A stretch of DNA of 64,000 bases, from assembly GCF_032854445.1 (NCBI RefSeq), contig NC_088307.1:18476001-18540000 (forward strand), written 5' to 3'. Position 1 is the first letter of the stretch. Each line of letters opens with the position of its first letter. The stretch comes from Liolophura sinensis (lineage: Eukaryota > Mollusca > Polyplacophora > Chitonida > Chitonidae). The notes under the pieces were generated by a model, which was given only the letters and a program-made list of their open reading frames with translations, made no database searches and had not been told where the DNA came from. The position numbers and the translations under genes were made by a program. Below, one piece after another: positions 56,217 to 64,000 of this stretch.

Positions 56217-57966
56217 GCAAACCATTATTAAAAATACTATTAAATCCATCTAGTACCCATCTGTTTCTCTTATATCTGCTGCTCCACACATGTAATGAGC
56301 AACAATAAACTGAAACAAAGGTGTATTTCTTGAATATTTTTACCCAAATATACAACTTTGGGTACAAGCTCAAAATTCATCTAGGAAAGAGATTTTATCA
56401 CAAAACTGTTAACCGTACGAAAGTTGCCGCAACTATTTACACACATGCTTACACTTTCCTTTCTGTATGAGGACAACTCTCAAAAATACATCCTACTTAA
56501 AGCAGCAGTTAAAAAGATGGGACAATGCTGATAAATGGCTGTCAGACTGTATAGTTATGAACCTAGATCTCAGAGGGCATGCATTTCTTCCCATTAATGC
56601 CTATATGTATAAACTAGGTGAAATTTCATCCAGTGATAACCCAGCTGGGGCGGGTATTGTTTTTGTCACTAGAGAGTGGTTTGATTAAGCCCAGCTCCGG
56701 TTTCTCCTGGAAAACCCGACACCATTTCTGTGTGTTGTAGAGAAAAGACCTAAGCTATACCACCAAGAGCCAACACCCCCATAAAATCTACACTCAATTC
56801 TATCTACAATTCAGGTCTTGTCAAAATTTGGAGGATCATTTTCTCGCTCAGTCCACTCCACGGGCTCACAAGCTTGTGTGGTTCAGAGCTGTGTTAGTTA
56901 AAACTTCACAGACAACTTTTGGATTCTAGCTTCTTGCAGCCTTCACAAAAAAAAGCAGGCTTGTTGAACTTTATGATTATTTTGGAGTTGCAACAAAGAT
57001 GTGATGAGACACAAATGCTCGTCATGCTTTCATCAAAAGCTCAGATTTGATTTGGGATTTTTAATGAGTTGCTGTATGCGACTTGGAAATTTGCTACAAA
57101 TCAGTTTTGTACGTCTTTACCTGGATTTACTAACAACTTGGCTGTTAAACAATCCTGTACAAGTAAGTCTTCCCCACTTTATTTTATTTTTTATTTTAAT
57201 TTAAAATATAAATAAGGTGTAAAGATCTTATTCATTTCTACGTTCTTATCACAGTAAAAAAAACGGAAATGCTTATATATTTTTGGTTTATGTTTTGTTT
57301 TTTTTAATATTTTTGTTAACAAGAATCAATGCACAAATTAAAGTGAATTACCTGAATCTTGTTTTGCTTTCTTTCACTTTGAACCATTTTCTATACTGTT
57401 TCTGATTAGCTATACTTTGCATATAAAATCATGTTTACACTCCACACTTACTTTACCGCTATACATATTCTGGGACTAACACAATTACAATTAAGATGCA
57501 CTAAAATCTACTGGATCATGTCTAGATCAGCTGAAGTTCAAAAAAATTCCCTTTTAAATGTTACACAATGACACAAGGCAAATTTGATTGAAATCTGATG
57601 ATTTTAAGTGTGTGTTAATAAGGTCTAAATTTAAATATCAGTAGCACATTATTTTATTCTCTACATGTGTTTTATGTGTTGAAGGATAAGCTCTATATAA
57701 AGTATTCGCGTACATTACATCAAAAGGAAAAGAAAACTTTAAAAAATCTGCGCAGCAAAGACTGATGTTAATTCACATGACATTTTGCAGGATTATTTCA
57801 TCTTATTATTATTATTTCATCTCCTTTTTATTATTTCATTACTACGTCTATTTTGTTCATTGTAACAATACCAATATTAAAACTTCATCTTACCTTATTA
57901 CAACCTAACTGCCATTCTGCTTAATTCACTTTTACTGTGTAATTTTAACATGTACATGTATATCAG

Positions 57967-58123
57967 TATCTGTACATGGGAAGGTCTGGCAGCAACCTGC
58001 GGATGGTCGAGGGTTTCCCGCGGGCTCTGCCCGGTTTCCTCCCACCATAATGCCGGCCGCTGTTGCATAAGCGAAATATTCTTGAGTACGGCATAAAACA
58101 CCAACAAATAAATAAATAAATAT
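57967..58123 (+). mobile_element. Family A SINE, 5'-truncated
   Basis: Starts ATCTGTACATGGGAAGGTC, body GATGGTCGAGGGTTTCCCG, tail TTCTTGAGTACGGCATAAAA with (AAAT)n. Confidence 0.93.
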
Positions 58124-58816
58124 ATCAGTATCGCCAAGATGATTAACATCTATACCCAGAGGTATACAGCACAAAGACAACACAGATTATTTTTAGTCTC
58201 TAAATATGCTGTCACAGACGCACACTGTGCTAGAATAAATACGGCCATAAAAGCTAGCAAATGGTCAATCTTTAACTTGCGTTTCATTCAGTGTAAAAAA
58301 AAAAAAAAAACAATCATAAATTTCAAACCCATATTTGGAATCTGCAGAAAAATTACCTTTCAGGTGATAAAAATTTCATTCAAAGTTGTTCTGTCTGCTT
58401 AGTTAATGTGATCCAAGAACATAAAATTGCAGAAGAAACAAAAACCATATTAACACCTAGCATTTTCCTCTTGTACACAAATTCAAAAAGTTCTCTGTTT
58501 CCAGACAAATGGGTCGTCAGAGGTAACACTTCCTTAACTTCTTGACAACAAACCTGTGTGCAAAACCAGCTCTTTTGACAATAAGCCTGTTCTGAAGCTA
58601 ATTTACACTCATACAATTGTTTCATTTCTGTTGACAGTTTGTTGGAAACTGTGACAGGGATGGGAAGTGGGAGTCAGTGTCACATACAGGTGCAGAAGTT
58701 TTCATTCAAACAGATTTAAAATATCCTTTCCTTTGTCTGCCATGCGACTAAATTATATTCACAATGATTTTGGTGCTGTCTGAGATACATGTGCAAGCTT
58801 GAGGAATAACTGAATT

Positions 58817-58907
58817 TTAGGCACAAGTAGTGCATAGTTTTAGGCACAAGTACTGCATACTTTTAGGCACAAGTAGTGCAAAGTTTTAGGCACAAGTAGT
58901 GCATACA
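58817..58907. repeat. Tandem repeat of a ~29-bp unit, about four copies
   Basis: TTTTAGGCACAAGTAGTGCA followed by TA(G/C)-type spacers. The AAGTAGTGCA word is repeated almost exactly. Confidence 0.88.
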
Positions 58908-59137
58908 AAATGTGTGTGCCTTTAAGTAAAACCGTAACATTAAACAAAAATGTGAATTTACATATCTTGACTAATATTTGTTTATTTTACTTATTTATTT
59001 ACTTGACATAAAACTCAAAAATTTTTCATGATGGCAGTTTGTGATATGGTTCGAGTGACTGACCCCTGGCAAATTACTGATGAACTTTCTCTCGTACAAC
59101 ATAAAATATAAGGCATACTTCATATGAATATTTTTGG

Positions 59138-59237
59138 CCCGGTTTCCTCCCACCTTGATGCTGGCCACCATCATATGAGTGAAATATTCTTGAGTACGGC
59201 GTGAAACACCAATCAAATAAATAAACAAATAAATATG
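59138..59237 (+). mobile_element. Family A SINE, 3' third
   Basis: CCCGGTTTCCTCCCACCTTG, CATCATATGAGTGAAATATT, TTGAGTACGGCGTGAAAC, (AAAT)n. An opposite-strand piece of tail-like sequence lies just upstream near 58985-59030. Confidence 0.9.
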
Positions 59238-60187
59238 AATATTTTTGCTAATTTATACGTCATTTTTTTCCGTTACACCAGGTATTCTTGGAGACCTTGG
59301 AGTTGGCAGATGGTAGCTTTGCCCCTAAAACCTTATCAACAAGCCACGTTTAAGGCAGAGTGTTTTGAAGCTGTCTAGTCCTGGCAAAAGTGAATTCAGC
59401 ATTCCATACACTTGACATATTTCCCGGGTTTCTGTGGAACTGTTCATTCCAACTAAAGAAAGGCAGAAGGACAGATTCTTTATATAGCAGATGTGTTTTA
59501 CACTTATGAGAAAAACTTAACCAAGCAGTGGAGTGAAAGCTTCTCCTGTTCAGTCTTAGTCACTCCTAATGTAAAACAAACTTTGTACAACGATTTTGAT
59601 GCAGCTTACTCAAACAAGGAACTTAACAGAGCTCAATGTTCGGTACAATACCAAACAGCTGTTGGGGTACAAAACCACTAACATTCTTCTTGCAAATGTA
59701 AATACAACCACATTCAGCTCTTAGCAGAAAGGAATATGAACCTCCAACATTTGAATATCGATTTAACAAAGTGTTCGCCCGAATCAGGAACCGATTGAAC
59801 TCGCTTAATGCGACTGAGGAGCTTACAGAATTTGTGTACGAAATATACTGGAAATGAACAAAAGCAATTCTTCACAAAAATGATTCTGAATTAATTCTCG
59901 AGTAGAAAAAAAGCGCAGTCAGTGTGCATTCTGTCGTACTGCTGGAGAATACCCACAAGTCTTCACACATCGGAATAAGATTTGTTCAGATTTCACTTGA
60001 CTCCCTCAAAACATCAACAATTCAAAGCAAATTCGTCCGAACACTACAGAAAATCCTTTGGAAATCTCAAGACCATTGAACATCACTTCCTGAAGAAAAT
60101 GAACACCACCACAAACTAGACTCCACCAGTGACTCCACCAGTGACTCCACCAGTGACTCTGTGAATTCTACGTTTGGAAACTTCACA

Positions 60188-63100
60188 ATGATTAACCTCA
60201 ACTATCTGAATCAAAGAGAATTAACAGTTTGGACTCAAACAAGTTTCCGTAAATGCTCAGTCATGTCTAAAACTGCATTTAGGACCCAAAGCATGTTGAT
60301 ACTGCTGGTGCTGTGGTACTGTGGCATGCAATGTTGCTTGGCAACGGATGTACGACAGTCAAGTGTAAAAATGACAATGCCTTCATGTCCCTCACAGTGT
60401 TCATGTAAACAGACAGTAGTGCAATGTTCAAAACGTTACCAGATACCAAGCGTTCACAAAAACACAACAGAACTGTACATGCGAGGAAATTTCCTGGGAC
60501 CAGATATCAACGGATCAGTATCCAATCTTCAGGATCTACGGATCCTGGATCTTTCCGAGAACAATATCCGCTGGTTGGAAAGAGACTTCCTGTCTGGTTT
60601 AATCCATCTCACAAAACTCAACCTCAGCAGAAATTCACTGGAATCATTGCCAGATAATGGCTTCTCATCAAACTCGGACTTGGAAATTCTTGACCTGAGT
60701 TACAACCAGTTCTATGTTTTGCCACGAAAGGCTGTACGTTTTCTTGTTCATTTGAAAAAACTAGATTTCAGTCACAATCAGCTTATTTCCCCGTTCCTAG
60801 CAATTCAGTTTCAAGTCATGGTGAGACTTTCGGTGTTGGATCTGTCATACAACAATTTTCAGGGTATTCCTGAAAACAGCTTCGATGTCGTGACCAACTG
60901 GGATGCTTCTATTCCCAAGTACATAAACTTGTCTTACAACAACATCAATGCAGTCCAAAAACATTCCCTGGACTCCTTGCGAGGCCTTAGAGAGTTTCGA
61001 CTCGAAGGAAACGGTCACATGGACCCAGAAAGCCTTTCACTGGCTTTGTCAGAGATTCAAAACTCTGGGATCAAAGACCTGGATCTTTCCCATATGAACA
61101 TAGCAGATTTGGCAGCTGTGCTTTCGAATTTTACAGAGTCGAGCATTGAAACCCTGGACATTTCCCACAACTCTATAAGCAAGCTACGCAACAACTCTTT
61201 TGATTTTCTGGTGAGCATTAAAAAACTTGACCTGTCACGGAATCGGATTAGGACGCTTGGGGGCGGTTTACGAGATCTGGAATATTTGAACTATTTAGAC
61301 ATCAGCCATAATAAACTGACCTCCCTGGATCGTAATGAACTCTCCCGGCAGTCCCAACTCCGTGACTTGATTCTCTCCGATAATCACATCATAAATCTGG
61401 ACAAAGGAACTCTATCTAGTCTGCCAAAGTTGCACACACTAGATGTTAGCAACAACAACATAGAAGTTTTTGACCTATCTGGGAACATTTCATCCTCCCT
61501 ACAAAACCTGAATTTAGCTGGAAATAATCTGCTTGATACTGGATCTGTGATAAACCTTCCCAGACTTAGAATTCTTGACCTCAGCCGAAACAAACTGAAG
61601 AACCTGAAAGCATTCCTTCTGCAAAACTCGCGCAATATACATGCAGTCAACTTCAGTCATAATCACATCAGTGAAATCAACCATCAAGTTTTCAAGCCAA
61701 ACGTACCGAAGATCATTGATCTGTCGTACAACTATCTCTACACCATTAAGAACTTTGATTGGATCGAGGCCACGCATATTTATCTCCAGGGCAACCTAAT
61801 TCGCACGATCGACTACCAGGCCTTTTACGCCATGAACAATATGCAACTTCTGGATGTGAGTGGAAACCAAATTGAAACCATCGAGAAGGACACTTTCAAC
61901 TATTTAACAAACTTGACCACCTTGCTACTTCAAGACAATCAATTGACCTTTGACCCCAATGAAGCAAGTCTTTTTCGTTACATGAGCAGTTTACGACATT
62001 TAGATTTGAGTGACAACAGCATTTCCAAGCTCAGAGACTCAACATTTCAAAGATGCTTAAAGCTTGAGTTTCTCTCTCTGGCAAGAAATGAATTTTCAAC
62101 ACTTAACATACAGGTCATCTCGGATCTTCTGAACCTCAAGGAACTTAGACTAGACGGAAATCCATTCCGCTGCAGTTGCAACTTGATCCCTCTGAAACTC
62201 TGGTTGCATCACCTAAATGAACTGAAAGTTCCGTGGTTCAACCAGAGTCTTTTGTGTCAAAGTCCGGCTGCACGAAGAGGAACCCTGATTCGTGATTATC
62301 GTTTGGCAGAATTTGAGTGTAACCATTTCCTTATTTACCTCGTGGTTATTTGTTCATTGGTGGGACTAGGGCTCTTTGTGTGTCTCCTAGCAACCATAGT
62401 CTGCCATTATTTCCATCGCTGGCGCAAGACTCGTACATTGCCTGATGACGATGAAACATACCAGTATGATGACACATTGATAACCGATGATAAATACCCT
62501 GGTGATACTGACAGTAACTATGGCAAACAGGATGAATTTATCGGCAACAGCATCCTCAAAGTTGACCAATGCAACGGCTACATTGGTTTCCCGCCAAAAT
62601 TCAAAGGCAAGGAATCGAAACCGGTTTCCAAGATCAAATCAAAGCTGAAAAAGAAACGAGGAATGAAACGCAGCAATTCTGTGACATTTGGACTACCAAT
62701 CAGTCGCACTGCTGATTACATCATGAGCATGGATGAACGTGATTGGCCAGGATCTCGAGAAGGCTCCAGAGAATCAAGAGTACGCAGAAGCCGATCATTT
62801 GATCTTCGAGCAACCGGGGAACCATTTTACCCTCCTCCCATTGGAGCGCGACAACAGCTAAAAGAACGTCTTCACCCTATGTATGGAGGATCGCTTGGTC
62901 GACGGCACAGCGCTATGAATGGTTATCTCCCTTCAACAAGGCAGTTGCAACAACGACGAAGGTCAACCAATAGTTACTTTCCTCACAGCCCACTTGTCTA
63001 CGAAAAATATCCACGTAATGTTAATACTTACAGTACTGTGCATCGTCAAAGACGACCCATCAACCATGGCCTCGGGGACTACTCAGACCTGCCCTTAGTT

Positions 63101-63295
63101 ACGTATCGCCGACGTTCTAGCAACACGCCTATTTACCCTGGTGGAAGCATGACGCTGCCTCGTAACATTGGGCGACACACAAGTATGCAACAGATAAGTC
63201 CCTTGGGGCATCATGGACCTTTCACCTACACTAACGGGGTGATACCAGCACGTGTAAGACGCACAGATAGTCTGAGTAAAATAGAATGGGTATGA
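60188..63295 (+). CDS. Type I membrane leucine-rich-repeat receptor-like protein, single large exon
   Basis: The frame is open from an in-frame TGA at 60077 to the stop at 63293-63295. The first ATG (60188) gives 1035 residues. The hydrophobic signal core (MLILLVLWYCGMQCCLA) begins 35 residues in, so the Met at 60263, only ten residues before it, may be the real start (1010 residues). From 60188 numbering: LRR N-cap CPSQCSCKQTVVQC at about 67-80; some 22 LRRs of LxxLxLSxNxI type; LRR C-cap NPFRCSCNLIPLKLWL at about 660; transmembrane helix about 714-741; cytoplasmic tail of about 294 residues. No TIR, Ig or kinase domain is present, so it is not a Toll receptor. The tail has repeated RRxS-type motifs and ends KIEWV, a possible PDZ ligand. 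The family is not identified beyond LRR adhesion/receptor proteins; ligand unknown. Confidence 0.93.
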   Translation: MINLNYLNQRELTVWTQTSFRKCSVMSKTAFRTQSMLILLVLWYCGMQCCLATDVRQSSVKMTMPSCPSQCSCKQTVVQCSKRYQIPSVHKNTTELYMRGNFLGPDINGSVSNLQDLRILDLSENNIRWLERDFLSGLIHLTKLNLSRNSLESLPDNGFSSNSDLEILDLSYNQFYVLPRKAVRFLVHLKKLDFSHNQLISPFLAIQFQVMVRLSVLDLSYNNFQGIPENSFDVVTNWDASIPKYINLSYNNINAVQKHSLDSLRGLREFRLEGNGHMDPESLSLALSEIQNSGIKDLDLSHMNIADLAAVLSNFTESSIETLDISHNSISKLRNNSFDFLVSIKKLDLSRNRIRTLGGGLRDLEYLNYLDISHNKLTSLDRNELSRQSQLRDLILSDNHIINLDKGTLSSLPKLHTLDVSNNNIEVFDLSGNISSSLQNLNLAGNNLLDTGSVINLPRLRILDLSRNKLKNLKAFLLQNSRNIHAVNFSHNHISEINHQVFKPNVPKIIDLSYNYLYTIKNFDWIEATHIYLQGNLIRTIDYQAFYAMNNMQLLDVSGNQIETIEKDTFNYLTNLTTLLLQDNQLTFDPNEASLFRYMSSLRHLDLSDNSISKLRDSTFQRCLKLEFLSLARNEFSTLNIQVISDLLNLKELRLDGNPFRCSCNLIPLKLWLHHLNELKVPWFNQSLLCQSPAARRGTLIRDYRLAEFECNHFLIYLVVICSLVGLGLFVCLLATIVCHYFHRWRKTRTLPDDDETYQYDDTLITDDKYPGDTDSNYGKQDEFIGNSILKVDQCNGYIGFPPKFKGKESKPVSKIKSKLKKKRGMKRSNSVTFGLPISRTADYIMSMDERDWPGSREGSRESRVRRSRSFDLRATGEPFYPPPIGARQQLKERLHPMYGGSLGRRHSAMNGYLPSTRQLQQRRRSTNSYFPHSPLVYEKYPRNVNTYSTVHRQRRPINHGLGDYSDLPLVTYRRRSSNTPIYPGGSMTLPRNIGRHTSMQQISPLGHHGPFTYTNGVIPARVRRTDSLSKIEWV

Positions 63296-64000
63296 CCATT
63301 GTGAAATTGTATATCAATTTAATAACTACATTTACGGATCAAATGTTATGCACATGCGAATGCAACCTGTAGATGGGCGTGGGTATCCCGGGGTCATGCT
63401 GGTTTCCTTAAACCATAATGCTGGCTGCCGTCGTATGAATAAAAATGTTCTTGAGTATAGTGTAAAGTACCAATCAAATAAGTAAGTCATGTAGATGGCC
63501 GTGGGTATCCCCGGGGTCATGCTGGTTTCCTCCTACCATAATGCTGGCTGCCGTCGTATGAATAAAAATGTTCTTGAGTATGGTGTAAAGTACCAATCAA
63601 ATAAGTCAGTCAAATGCTATGTAGTTAAGTAGCTCACTTTAAGTAGCTCACAATGGCATAAATATGTAGCATGTGCACTGATTTGAGTGCATTTAGTGAT
63701 TCGCCCAATAGATGGCGCTGTGTTTCATCATTGTTGAACATGTACTGACTTGGACAGATCTGCATACCACATACTATCATAAGTTGTGGACTGTTTATCA
63801 GAAAAAATGTCCATCTTTTTCTTAACAACAGTGGGCAATGTTAATTTCAAGTTACACTCGTATAAAAAGATTCTGCTCCAACGTTAGGCAAAATGTTAGT
63901 AGTCAATGCCAGTCATGATTTTCATAATTTGGCAATTTTTAAAAAAATTCTGAGTGATAGGAAAGAAGTGAAGATCTGTATACATTGCATGTATATATGT
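63296..64000. other. 3' flank or UTR of the LRR gene
   Basis: Contains two tandem SINE 3' ends (listed separately); their GAATAAAAATG words are the first AATAAA hexamers after the stop. Nothing else is recognisable before the window ends. Confidence 0.5.
63365..63605 (+). mobile_element. Tandem pair of family A SINE 3' ends
   Basis: Two successive ~120-bp copies of GTAGATGGGCGTGGGTATCC, CATAATGCTGGCTGCCGTCG, GTTCTTGAGTATAGTGTAAA and CAATCAAATAAGT. They are nearly identical and share private changes (TATGAATAAAAATG), so this is a local duplication rather than two insertions. Confidence 0.9.

Larger units (their letters stand above)
52986..60187. other. Upstream DARS2 intron and/or intergenic space before the LRR gene
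   Basis: I looked for the missing DARS2 exons (motif 2 region, DKPDTRFG-like) on the minus strand and found none. Simple repeats, SINE pieces and a G-rich tract are listed separately. The last part, about 59240-60187, should hold the LRR gene promoter and 5' leader, but I see no decisive motif. Confidence 0.5.

Noticed and set aside
60161-60187. GTG codon as start of the LRR protein
   Set aside because: Nuclear genes rarely use GTG and a good ATG follows at 60188; the preceding bases are a 12-bp repeat.
60188-63295. Toll-like receptor
   Set aside because: The cytoplasmic part lacks any TIR-like block and is basic and low-complexity.

Overview
The window is eukaryotic nuclear DNA. It has spliced genes with GT..AG introns, long AT-rich non-coding stretches, microsatellites, minisatellites, MITE-like fold-backs and more than 25 copies of tRNA-derived SINEs. 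The gene content (DR1, a Mu-class glutathione transferase, mitochondrial aspartyl-tRNA synthetase, a large LRR receptor) is animal. The SINEs are of a kind I associate with molluscs, brachiopods and related marine lophotrochozoans. I cannot name the species.

Layout. 1-2455 (minus) is a single 818-codon open exon that runs off the left edge; it is probably a VPS9/VARP-related trafficking protein. It is divergent from DR1 (NC2-beta), plus strand, three exons at 3389-8016. A gene-poor, repeat-rich stretch follows to about 26 kb. It holds a second, isolated GST first exon (15149-15181), a 25-bp minisatellite, a 1.3-kb minisatellite that grades from degenerate to regular 33-bp units, and a single-exon minus-strand gene (23096-23902). 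That gene encodes an orphan protein with a textbook N-myristoylation start, MGCSYSK. A complete Mu-class GST with seven exons occupies 26199-35403; one intron holds a 36-bp minisatellite.

From 35.4 to 44.5 kb there is no convincing gene. This stretch contains two long inverted-repeat elements and several SINEs. The C-terminal seven exons of mitochondrial aspartyl-tRNA synthetase (DARS2) lie on the minus strand between 52985 and 44530. Next to the exon encoding the class II motif 3 region, about 19 tandem 83-bp units repeat the 3' two thirds of that exon together with its splice donor. The 5' exons of DARS2 were not found in the window. At 60188-63295 (plus) a single large exon encodes a type I membrane LRR protein with a basic, serine-rich cytoplasmic tail.

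The genes are housekeeping or signalling genes with no evident shared pathway, so the window reads as an ordinary animal locus. The unusual material is in the repeats: the amplified DARS2 exon, the GST alternative first exon, the tandem-armed fold-back at 38.2-38.9 kb, and several SINE families that differ in body but share one 3' tail. Splice junctions were placed by eye from GT/AG signals, reading frame and recalled family sequences; no alignment was run.
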